From positions 113,942 to 177,941 of the forward strand of contig CAJJDP010000135.1 in assembly GCA_905182995.1 (NCBI GenBank): a stretch of 64,000 nt of DNA, read 5' to 3'. Numbering within the stretch: position 1 is the stretch's first letter; each line of letters opens with the position of its first letter. This document shows positions 24,401 through 34,322 of the stretch, one piece after another. The notes under the pieces were generated by a model that did no database searches, was not told the DNA's origin, and worked only from the letters and a program-made list of their open reading frames with translations. The stretch is from Paramecium octaurelia (Eukaryota > Ciliophora > Oligohymenophorea > Peniculida > Parameciidae). The position numbers and the translations under genes were made by a program.

Positions 24401-25470
24401 TCAGGCTTAACAAATTTATCCACAATGGAAACAACTATCCTTAGTTTTCTGATAAAGATCATAAATCCAAAATATTTTACAATATTTACATTATTTAAAT
24501 CTTGGCTAATATTTTTGATAAATAATGTTTATTTATTTTTGGAACCATTTTTCTCCATCTAATTATAAATGTTTTATAATGAAGTTTAAATATAATTCTT
24601 TTTTGCAGATGCAATAAAATTTTTAGATCTGATCATAATTCATTAATTATTAATCAAATTATGCTTTTAAGCATTTTTTATCAAGGAAATGATGGCAAGG
24701 AGTCTCAATTAAATCAATAAATTTTCCTTTACATAAATCGCATTATTTATATTGATTCTAATTTAGTTTCACATTCTTATTAAGTTACATATTTTATTAT
24801 CTAAATTCGTTGGATATTGATTAAGAGCTTTTTACAGCCGAATAAATAAATTTAATTTGCTTGCTTTCTACTAGACTTTTATTGTTATCAGCATATATTT
24901 ATTAACTATTCTCAGCCTTTTAAAAAGAAAAGGATTATTCTACTTAATTCTGTTTCTAATCCTAAATAATTTCAGTAATTTTAGGTCTTCTAGTACTATT
25001 TGTATTTGCGGATTATGATTTCAAAAGCCCGATACCAATACCTACATTTTTAGGAATATCCATAGTAGATTTAAAAGGCTGATTAGTTAATTCATTAATC
25101 AAGGTTTCCATAGCATCTATTTTTTTATTTATATTAGTGAAATTACTCACCAGACTTTGAGACACATTCTATTAATTATCTTTCAGTTCTTCTATTTGTT
25201 TATGAAGGCTTTTCAGAGTTTGTAAAAATTGCCCATTCTACCTCACATTATGTTAACTTTATGTCTGTTACTCTAAATTGGAACTATTTGGTCTTACGGG
25301 ATAGTTTATTTGTGATTTCATTATGTAATATTAAAATAGCTTTATTATTTAGTAAATATTCTAATTCTATTATATCAATTTCTTGATAATTGTTTAGATT
25401 CATAGGAATTATAGGAAATATGAATTTTAAACTGGAAAATACAATAAAAATACCCTTTTGATGCACTCAT
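24401..25470 (-). CDS. RING-like zinc-binding protein, paralogue B of a convergent pair
   Basis: 337 residues after introns of 22 nt (near 25440) and 34 nt (near 25235); both are needed and give an exact frame. Start MSASKG at 25470. A helical N-terminal part (KKIDAMETLINELTNQP) is followed by the same Cys/His module as the gene at 23004-24166: QCDLCKGKFIDL, TPCHHFLDKKCLKAQ, FYCICKKELYLN, a ~45-residue spacer, QCKYCKIFWIYDL and CFHCGQICQA. The two genes converge with about 235 bp between their stop codons, suggesting an old inverted duplication. Function inferred only from the zinc module. Confidence 0.75.
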
Positions 25471-25612
25471 AGAATTGGAGATGATCAAAATTTAGATTCA
25501 TTACGGATATATGAATGCCATTAATAGCTTAATAGCTAATTACAAATTATTCGAGTTAATATTTTATATTAAATTATTTAAAATAATAAGATAATTCAGA
25601 GAAGCTCCATCA

Positions 25613-27078
25613 TCAACTTAATGAAATCTTGCTTATTTAACTAAGAATATGTTGAATGATTACTTTTTTAGAATTAAATTTGCTTGCAATTTCACTTTCA
25701 ATTTTATCTTCATCACAACTTATATATTTAGAAAATTAAGAGGTAATAACAAATCCTTTTCTTTACAATTCATAAAATGCAATATTCAAATTGAATTCAT
25801 TTAGCAAAGCTGCTCTATCACACGAAGTAAAAATGAATTCATTCATATCTATTTTTCCATTTCCATCAATATCAATTTAATCGAATATTTCATCTATGTC
25901 TTCCTCATATCCTAAGGCATTTTTCAATTCTTCCTTTTACAAGGTACCATTATGATTGGTATCATTCTTCAAAAATATCCTTTAGATTTGATTTTACCTT
26001 TCTTAAAAAAACATCTTATTCATGACTAATATTATTTATTGTTAAAGATACGAGGCCTTTTTCACCTGTATCTTTGAAAATATCGATTCAGCATATTGAG
26101 ATTAGTATTTCTTTATAATTTTTTAGTAATTTGAGTTCTACAACAAATTATCATAAATTGAGAGATTTTTTATTTCTAGAAATTGAATTACTAATAAAAA
26201 CCAAAAGGAATGTCTATATTATAAATCTTTTGGTTTCTTTAAGATCATTTCAGCTGTTTATTTTGTTATTGGTTTATTAGTAATCAATTGAAATAAAATA
26301 AGTCCAACTGCCTTCATGTCGTTTAGTTGATTCCTTTAAACATCATATTTCTCCTTAACTTAAAATACAGGATATATATCTATCAGTTTGACATAATGAT
26401 TATTTGATTAATCTTAGAGAGCAAAGCTTTGAATGCTTAAATTTCCATGATAATTATTTAAACTATGAATCTCTTTGAGAGTATCTAAAATTTAAGATAT
26501 AATATAAATAGCGTTGTCCTCTTCAATTTTACCGCATAAATTGTTAAGCTTACCGCCACTACAGTATTATTGAATCACATAGTAGCATTTAAAATCTTCA
26601 AACAGCTCAATTGCATTATTAAAATGTGGGGAAGACTCTTATAATATAAATAGAATTACTAAGTTATTTTCTCTAATATTATTAATGTATTAATCCATGT
26701 CATTAATTGATTCATCTTCTTTTAGAATAGTCTTCGCAGTTCTAACCTATCCTGTGACATTATGTTGTATTATACCCACATTGTCATAATCTGAATAAAT
26801 TAAATGAGCTTACTTGGATACCCAAAATCCTAATTGAGAACAGAATAAGTTTTGGCTAATGCTTCCTTAATCATCCTTTTGCTAGTTCCGATTGCAATGG
26901 GAGTTTTTATGGTCGAGAAATGGTCTTTTAGAATTGTGTTCAAAGTAGGCTATGTTTTAGGTCGTATTGGTGTTTCTTTCCCTTTTGATTTATTTTGAAT
27001 ATTTGTGTCGCTTTAAGTGTGTAACTTCTTGGCAGCAAAAGATTTCCTTGAATTCCTATTTGACTAGCACAAACCCAT
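25613..27078 (-). CDS. CDPK-like pseudokinase with C-terminal EF-hands
   Basis: 480 residues after one 23-nt intron near 26800. N-terminus MGLCQSNRNS resembles an acylation signal (Gly2, Cys4). The kinase-like domain keeps the beta-3 lysine (TAKTIL) and IHSLNNYHGNL where HRD should be: HGN, so the catalytic Asp is Asn. DFG is replaced by LIDIYP, and no GxGxxG loop is visible. A junction helix and EF-hands follow: NDTNHNGTLQKEE and DIDGNGKIDMNEF, both with good loop residues; later hands are degenerate. It is probably a calcium-responsive, catalytically dead relative of calcium-dependent protein kinases. Confidence 0.82.
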
Positions 27079-27877
27079 AATATTATTAATTCAATATATT
27101 AAATTTAAGTTGCATTAAATACTGGTAACCTTTTGTATCTGAATTTCCCTAGAAATACTCCTCCATAAAGCAACGCATAAATAAAGTATTAAAAATCAGT
27201 CTGATTAAAATTTGTTAAAAGGGATATTTTGGTAAATATAGACATTCTAATTTGGTAATAAACATAGATGAAATATTAAAAAATTTTAAAAGAAATAATT
27301 ATTTATATCTATTAGCTTAGACATAAAGAAATAGTGGTAACTGAATCAAAATCTTTTAGAGGAAGGGATTATAATTATAAATTATTATAATTAAGTAAAA
27401 AAATTCATAATTTAATTATGCTTGTCTATAATAATGAAACTATATGTGTAAATATTTAATTAAAGAGATTTTATTTCAATCAAGTTAAAATTTATAAAAC
27501 AATCCCAGATATAATGAGGCAAATTGTTCCGCTTCATTACTATAATATTTATTATATAAAAACTTAAAATAAAAATGTTATAATATTGAAACAAAAGCTA
27601 TAATTACCTTTCCTCTCTCATGCCATGTGCATAAGTTAACAAATTAGAAAAGAAGATAGTATAGTATACCAATTAATTTAATAATTCACTTTCCATAAAT
27701 AGATGAACTGATTAGAACTTTCAATCCTGATAGTATTACAAGAGTGTTGAGGTGATCTAAGGGATGATCTAAATGTAGAAGAGCTGTTTTTAATGTTAGT
27801 TAAGTTATAGAGGTAAACTAAAGAAAGTAGCAATTATCTCTTGTTATTGCTAATTAAATATATTAAAAATATAATTT
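27079..27877. other. Intergenic spacer with one weak open frame
   Basis: A+T-rich spacer between the pseudokinase and fibrillarin genes, which point away from each other. A plus-strand frame from ATG 27418 to TGA 27711 (98 codons) exists, but this is expected by chance with one stop codon. The last ~150 bp before fibrillarin are less A+T-rich and probably promoter or 5' UTR. Confidence 0.5.
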
Positions 27878-28773
27878 ATGGGTAAAGACTTCAGAGGTGG
27901 AAGAGGTGACGGAAGAGGAGGCGGTCGAGGAGGAGACCGAGGCAGAGGAGCCCCAAGAGGTAGGGGTGGTGACCGAGGAGGCAGAGGAGGTCGTGGAGGC
28001 CGAATGGGAGGAGCTCCTAAGGCTTTTGTGGTTCCACATCCAAGATTGGCAGGAGTTTTCGTAGCCAAAGGATAACAAGAAGCTTTGGTGACAAAGAACA
28101 TGGTGCCTGGAGAATCAGTGTATAATGAAAAGAGAATTTCAGTGGAAGACAAACAAACTGGAGAGAAAGTAGAATATAGAGTTTGGAACCCATTCAGATC
28201 TAAGATTGCTGCTGGTATTATTGGTGGTGTTAGCGACATCTTCATAAAGCCAGGTGCCAAAGTATTATATTTGGGAGCTGCATCAGGAACAACAGTATCC
28301 CATGTTTCAGATGTGGTAGGAGCAGAAGGTATATTTAATAGTGATGACTTTTTAGGCGTGGTTTATGCAGTGGAATTCTCTCACAGATCTGGAAGAGATC
28401 TAGTAAATATGGCAAAGAAAAGAACAAACATAGTGCCTATCATAGCTGATGCAAGAAAGCCATTGGAGTACAGAATGCTCGTAGGAATGGTGGATGTTGT
28501 GTTTGCAGATGTTGCACAACCTGATTAGGCCAGAATTGTGGGATTGAACTCTCAATATTTCCTTAAGAAGGGCGGCCATTTCATGATCTCCATCAAAGCC
28601 AACTGTATTGATTCTACCAATCGTGCTGAAGTTGTTTTTCAACATGAAGTGTAACGTCTTAAGGTATAGTTTAATGTATATTCTAGGATGAAGGACTTAC
28701 ACCTTAAGAATAACTCACTCTAGAACCATATGAAAGAGATCACGCTATTGTAATTGGAGTATATAACGCTTGA
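27878..28773 (+). CDS. NOP1: Fibrillarin, box C/D snoRNP 2'-O-methyltransferase
   Basis: Nucleolar SAM-dependent methyltransferase that modifies rRNA, guided by C/D snoRNAs. 281 residues after introns of 27 nt (28330-28356) and 23 nt (near 28660). N-terminal GAR domain of about 45 residues (repeats of RGG type), then [20 protein letters not shown] (SAM-binding motif I), [25 protein letters not shown] and [13 protein letters not shown], all family hallmarks. Gln in the last motif is TAG. The antisense frame that looks Pro-rich is only the complement of the GAR domain. Confidence 0.97.
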
Positions 28774-28802
28774 ATATTAAAATATAAAGTATATTAAATT
28801 TA

Positions 28803-29611
28803 ATGAGTCATTATCAAAATCCAACTTACAATCACGCACAAATGAAAAATCAAGTTGGTGTTTCCAATCTAAAAATGCTCGATGGAGAAGACTTAAGTAT
28901 TAATTTATGTATATGCTCTCTTAGCTGCTGGAGACAGGAGAAAGTTGCAGTAACTGTAAATGAAGGACTGGGTATAATAATAAACACAAGAGAATCAACA
29001 GAAAAAGCAATTGAATAAATAGATATAATAATAATACGATCAGCAGACATTATAGATTAATTAGAGTTTAAAGGAGTTGGAGGAGGAGTAATAGAGGAGG
29101 AGAGTCGAAATGGAAATTGCCAATTAACAAATCAATAATCAATTGGCAAAAGAGAAATAGGATAGAGAGGAGTATATGGCGAGACAGGCTCAACTCGAAA
29201 AGAAATAACACATGGAAGAGATTTTGAACAATGATGTTTGGACTGAGAAGTAATTCTAAAACCTTATACTAGTACTGCTACTTGTCAAAGTGCTTTAGCT
29301 CCTCATAGAGTGATACCTTATCATTATAAAGGCATGTCAGAACAATAGAGATAAGAAATAAGGAATGATCAAGCCAAATAGAGAGAACAAAATGAGTAGA
29401 AAAGATAACAAGAAAAAGAGGACGAAAAGATGTGGGCTTAATACAATGAAGTAAGAGTCAGTATTGATTGTTTTAGCATAACCGAAAATAATTAATTATA
29501 CAGGAAAGGGAGAAGGCTCGAAAATTGCAAACACTCAGAAATAATCAAAAAGAATTTAACTTATTGTCATAGACTGAATAGAAACTCAAATTAAAAAATG
29601 AATATGCATGA
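28803..29611 (+). CDS. RIB43A-type ciliary microtubule inner protein
   Basis: 243 residues in exact frame after introns of 28 nt (near 28897), 23 nt (near 29251) and 26 nt (near 29450). Almost entirely helical, with family-type landmarks: MLDGEDL near the N-terminus, LQMKDWVQQQTQENQ, and a later YHYKGMSEQQRQEIRNDQ, matching the KGM...Q pattern of RIB43A. RIB43A proteins lie inside or along doublet protofilaments. Shorter than the usual ~370 residues; the C-terminal third may be missing or the last intron misplaced. Starts 30 bp after fibrillarin. Confidence 0.72.
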
Positions 29612-29760
29612 CAATTCATTATAATAATAATCTTATTAATTACTTTAAGAATTCTTTTATATTAACTTCTCTGATTGAACTTCTGCATACTAAGAGTATG
29701 GATAAGTTAAAAATAATGGAATTTAATATGATTTTATTCTAAATGATATATTGGGATTTA

Positions 29761-30361
29761 TCATTTAACAATTCTATCTCTTCTGTATTTGAATGGATAT
29801 GATGAAATATCCTACAATGGGGAAGCTCTTTCCTCACTTGGATATAGTATGTTTGTGAAAAATCCATGTCTATTGTTATAGGCTTCTCTGATTTATCTGT
29901 GAATCTCTTATGCTGTCCAAGTACGAGGTACTTGCTCATTGAGTGCCTTCATATTCAAACCTACTCTTCTCTCAATCAAATTAAGCAAATTCAACTTTTC
30001 ACTAAGAGAGTAATGAGGAATTGTGTTACCTTTGTAAAGAAGTGTAGAATGGATTGAAATGGACCCAACCAAGCCAAAGTAATCCAGATATTGCTGCAGG
30101 AATCAATCTTTAGGCGCCTACTGAGTATTTTGTTGCGATGTATGGTTATAATGCTCCAGTGTAGTGAAAGAGTGCATAACATGCAACGGGGAATCCCCAA
30201 TAGGACCAAGTATTTAATCTATCCCTGAGAAGGAAAGATTTGATATCTTCTGAGAACAATACTCTTTGTTTGTAAGCATTAAGTAGTGTAATGGATTTCT
30301 CTTCCTCAGTGTAGAAATGCCAAATTCTCAATTCAAAAGGAGATCTCTAATCTTGAGCCAT
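29761..30361 (-). CDS. Small membrane protein, possibly mitochondrial
   Basis: 190 residues after a single 28-nt intron near 30025; start ATG 30361-30359. N-terminal soluble part (RIWHFYTEEEKSITLLN), then two hydrophobic stretches: TWSYWGFPVACYALFHY and LIPAAISGLLWLGWVHF. A charged helical tail includes NMKALNEQVPRTWTAQEIHR and ends DRIVK. Topology and size recall ciliate-specific subunits of respiratory complexes, but I recognise no family. Confidence 0.7.
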
Positions 30362-30417
30362 TTTATTTTTAATAAAATTAATATTTATATCCACATTGAA
30401 AATATTATAATAAGAGT

Positions 30418-30879
30418 TCAAAGCTAATCAATGAAAGTGGATTAGCAAGTTTCTAATGTTCTAATATGATTGTGAATTAAAATGCAGTTTTTTCTTTTTC
30501 TAGTTCTAATGATATTTATATGCTCTGACAATTCAGGGATTCTTTCTCTAATCATTATGCCTCTCTTAGGTTCTATGATTAGAACCTTATCACTAAAACT
30601 AACCTATTTCCTTCCTTGTCTTTATCGCTCTTAACTCAGCAAATCCGCCTGGTCATTGAAAGCGAACAAATTGTTATATTTCAATGAAGATCGCTTTTGA
30701 TTATTGTAGGTGTAGGTTTGTCTTTGCGAGTCTTAGATTGGTTTTAGTTTAAGTTTTTGAAAATGGGATGGTATGATAATATTTCTTTAAGAATGATAAA
30801 ATTCTCTAAAGGTTCTGCAAGTCTGAGGGGAGTCATCGTTGATTTGAAGTTTTTTGGTTAAATTAAAGGATTAGAACAT
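30418..30879 (-). CDS. Small basic protein of unknown function
   Basis: Intronless 153-codon frame, start ATG 30879-30877. Basic and Gln/Ser-rich with LKYNNLFAFNDQADLLSQ and a segment GRKQVSFSDKVLIIEP. The KQVSF tetrad followed by acidic residues resembles a PP1-docking RVxF motif, so a phosphatase-1 regulator is possible; this is inference. The opposite strand has an overlapping hydrophobic frame from ATG 30482 that resembles a signal peptide but lacks coding base bias. Confidence 0.6.
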
Positions 30880-31181
30880 AATTAATAAATGATACTAAGA
30901 ATAAAATAAGTCCTTAAATTTATCAAAGTAATACTATAATACTTTTAAATAATAAATTATGAGAGAAATTTGTGAAATAATTATTAAATGCAATATTGTT
31001 GGATTTACTTAATAACCAATTCTTGATAATAATGATAATTAATTAGTTTTTCTATAAGTAACATTTAGATACAGAATTCTATTATAATTTAAACTTTCTT
31101 ATTATATCTTTTCCAATCATATTACAAGGATAATCTGAGAGAAAATTATTAAAGATTAACCATATAACATAGTATTATCTC

Positions 31182-32835
31182 TCATTATTGCTCAATAGCC
31201 CATACTTCCATATGCATTATTCCAAATTTCTCTTCATTAGATAATCTTGGGTTGTCAAAAGTCGAACAAGGGTTAGAATATCCAAATGAAAGACTTTAAT
31301 CTATAAAGAGCCCAAATTTATCTCCACATCCTATTCCTATACCAGATTCATCGCAAAATACAAAATCTCTATTTTTTTCAGTCCAAACAAATGTCACAAT
31401 TTCATCTTGCTTAAATAATATAATTATCATTATACTCTTGAATCGACATTGAATAAAAAGGTTTCACCATTGCCATTAAAACCTTGGGAGTACTTATGAA
31501 TTTCACTTGAAATGTAAACACCAAAAATATTAAGATCAAAATCTTTGATTATTAATAACATGGGGAATATTTATCTAATTTACTGAAGCATATTATGATA
31601 ACTGGATCCATCAATATCAATATCGTAAAGCTTACTCCAATTAGCTAATCTATATATAGCAGGTATAGATTAGATGACATATTTAAACGTTGTATTAGTA
31701 AAGCAATTGGAGTTTCCTTTCAAAATTGGAACATATTCCAAACTAGCCCATAAATCTATTAATTTTTAATGAATTTACTGCCCATAGGCTGTCCAATAAC
31801 ATCTTAGATTTCATCTAAATCCACATTTAAATTCTATTTTTAAGCAGGATCCTAAATGAAATCTACAAATGGCAATTGAGTTAATTCTACAACTCCTGTA
31901 TAATTTGAACAGGCTTCAGTGATAAATCTGGCCATGGTAATGCAATTTTCCTTTTTGATTTCTTCCGCATACAACTTCCCTACATAGTCTCTTTCAGCAT
32001 GCTAATTTTGTAATTTTAAAATTCCTTACTCTAAAAAACACTGTAGCAATGGTTTGTTTTTACTCTTTAAGCGTGACTTATTGTTTTCTGTGTTTCTTCT
32101 CAAATTTTGGCTTGCCTATCCCTGATAGCATTATTTGCACAATATAATCTAAATGGCCATATTTATTAGGTAAAACGTAATAAACTGCTTCATTTATATC
32201 ACTCATTGAGATACAAGCCTGGAATCTTAATTTCTAATGACTATCTTCTAGATGATCTTATTGAATTGGATTAAAAAGGATTAAGTCAGATGCCAGATTC
32301 AATTATCCTTAGACATTTTATATATTATTACAATACATTACATCAACTAGTAATAATTATGATCAAAATTACATCTTAATGATTTAGCCTCAGGATTCCA
32401 TAAATACTCTAATTATTCCTTTTATTCTTGAATGTGAACAAATGGAAATGTCTTCTCATCCTTCTTGGGTATTTTTATGATTTAACCTTGGAATATTAAA
32501 TCACTTGATAAATTATTGATTCTCATGATGTAGTCTTCACAAACATTAAATTTGATTGCCATTCCATATAATGAATCATTAACTTTCACTTCATAATCAA
32601 TAAGATCTTCTTCAAATTATTGCTCTTCTAAGTTTAATGGTTGATCCTGCTATTTATTATCATACTCTTATTCAATAATTTTCATTGCTTCTTCATCAAT
32701 GATTTAAAAATCAAAAGGTAAGTGATTATCTACTTCAGGTTCTTCCAATTAATGTTGATCAAACTATTCAAATTGAATAATTTGAGAATCTTGTTTCTGT
32801 TTCTTGGAGAATGCATTCTTAAATATATTTAACAT
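31182..32835 (-). CDS. LysM + TLDc domain (OXR1-type) oxidation-resistance protein
   Basis: 516 residues, in frame after four introns (26, 28, 23 and 26 nt). N-terminal acidic linker, then a LysM-like motif (DYEVKVNDSLYGMAIKFN ... NLSSDLIFQGQIIKIP), a GRAM-like segment (VQGQLNLASDLILFNP) and a C-terminal TLDc domain: LWASLEYVPILKGN, YRLANWSKLYDIDIDGSS, FLFNV, DESGIGIGCGDKFGLFI and FGIMHMEVWAIEQ. This LysM-GRAM-TLDc order is that of OXR1/NCOA7 proteins, which bind and disassemble V-ATPase and protect from oxidation. Confidence 0.88.
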
Positions 32836-34322
32836 TTTTAATAATATCCTAGATGGAGTGAAAATTAATAAGCGTAGTTTTAATTATTAATTTTATTTAA
32901 TATTCTTGATTATAAAAATTATACAAGATGAAATAAGGAATAGCAATTAATCTTACTTATTCACATATTTATAACAAATGAAATATAATCATTCACCGAT
33001 AATTATAATTGACTAATAATAATCAAGTATTTTAATGTTCTAAATTTAATCAATAGGAGACTTGTTATAGCCAATTACGGCAAAAATTATATTCAATTAA
33101 AATACTAATTGTTCGCCAAGGTATATAGAAACCTATAATCAACCAAAAAGAATATTGGCAATCAAAACAAACTTTCATCTTTAGGTATTCTGTCTAAATT
33201 GTTTGAGAAAAATACTTGAAAATTTATGTTGGATATCCATTTAATTGAATATTTACTGGGATTGAGTAAAATATAGAAAATAATTTAATCTTAAAACTAG
33301 CTGTTGATTTTAATTATATTATTTATAAACCCATAATTTTGAAATTAAATATTTAATATTTATAGAGAAAAGTATTGCTTATAAAACTTAATCCATCACT
33401 GGGTTCAATTCAAATTGAAACAAAACCTATCCAAGTTTAAACCTATTTAATAGGTTGCGGGCGAGGCTCCTATTCCGGAAGCTAAGCTCGTTCTTAAATT
33501 AAACAAACGAAATTATATATAATTATTATCTCTCTTCTATGATGCCTTTAAATGGAGCAATCATTTCTCCACTTACTTACAAATTATTACATATCGATTT
33601 TTTTATCGATTATCACATATATCTGTTATAATAATCTTGAAAAATTATATAAAAAGAGATTTATTTAAGAAACTATAAAAACTATTCAGGGTTAACACAA
33701 TTTATGTACTCAACAAACATGACATTATTTGTGTATTTGGATAATTGTTCATTAATTTTATTAGTGTTTTTTTTAAATAATTACAAAATTTTAAGGCCAA
33801 CTTATAATTTTATTCTATTTTTCTTAATTTGGTATTTAAATCAACTGCAAATGGTTTTTAATTATATTAAGTTAATTATGAAAATGCAAGTATATTAATA
33901 AGTATAGCTTCGATGATTTCTTATAACCTGAATAAACCTTTTTCATAAGGTTTGAAAATCGATTTTTTTATGGAGACATTGATTCATCCTAAAAATTCTT
34001 TAACCAATTAGAGGTTAAATTAATCTTAAATAAACTTAGAGTTTTATGACACCGGTTCAATTAAGCAATGGCTAGCTAATCAAGTTTATTTGAATATGTT
34101 TACAAGTGAACACTTTAAAACTACATTAAAACCAAGAAGACACCTGCAAATTCCAGGAGGAAAGATATGTTGTTGAATAAAAAAATGGTCATAAATTATA
34201 ACACAATTTTATTCTATTCATTTAAAAAAATAATATTTCTCAATAAATTTAAATAAAGTATAGAATTTTAATATTATTATAAAATTTATCTAATTATTAA
34301 ATAAAAATATTATTCATAGTAT
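32836..34322. other. Gene-poor spacer with weak frames and a GC-rich island
   Basis: Largest spacer in the window. A plus-strand frame at 33704-33898 is hydrophobic and A+T-biased, probably chance. Two overlapping plus-strand frames at about 33910-34180 look coding-like (FFIRFENRFFYGDIDSSQKF in one, FYDTGSIKQWLANQVYLNMF in another) but no intron joins them, suggesting a decayed gene. The GC-rich element at 33440-33493 is listed separately. Confidence 0.5.
33440..33493. ncRNA. Candidate structured RNA: hairpin plus GC-rich island
   Basis: In strongly A+T-rich surroundings, 33440-33456 is a near-perfect inverted repeat (aaccta/taggtt around a short loop). It is followed by a ~40-nt segment of about 58% G+C that can pair CGAG with CTCG and GCT with AGC around a CC/GG-closed loop. 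It does not fit a tRNA (no T arm). This contrast is how structured RNAs stand out in A+T-rich genomes. Strand and limits are unknown. Confidence 0.25.

Noticed and set aside
27719-27877. C/D snoRNA upstream of fibrillarin
   Set aside because: Only loose box-C-like words (gtgatct, gatgatct), with no paired box D at suitable spacing or terminal stem.
27850-28260. Minus-strand Pro/Ala-rich open frame of 136 codons
   Set aside because: Antisense to the fibrillarin GAR domain (GGN codons read as CCN).
33704-33898. Hydrophobic plus-strand frame as a small membrane protein
   Set aside because: A+T-driven Leu/Ile/Phe/Asn composition like spacer DNA, no neighbouring exons.
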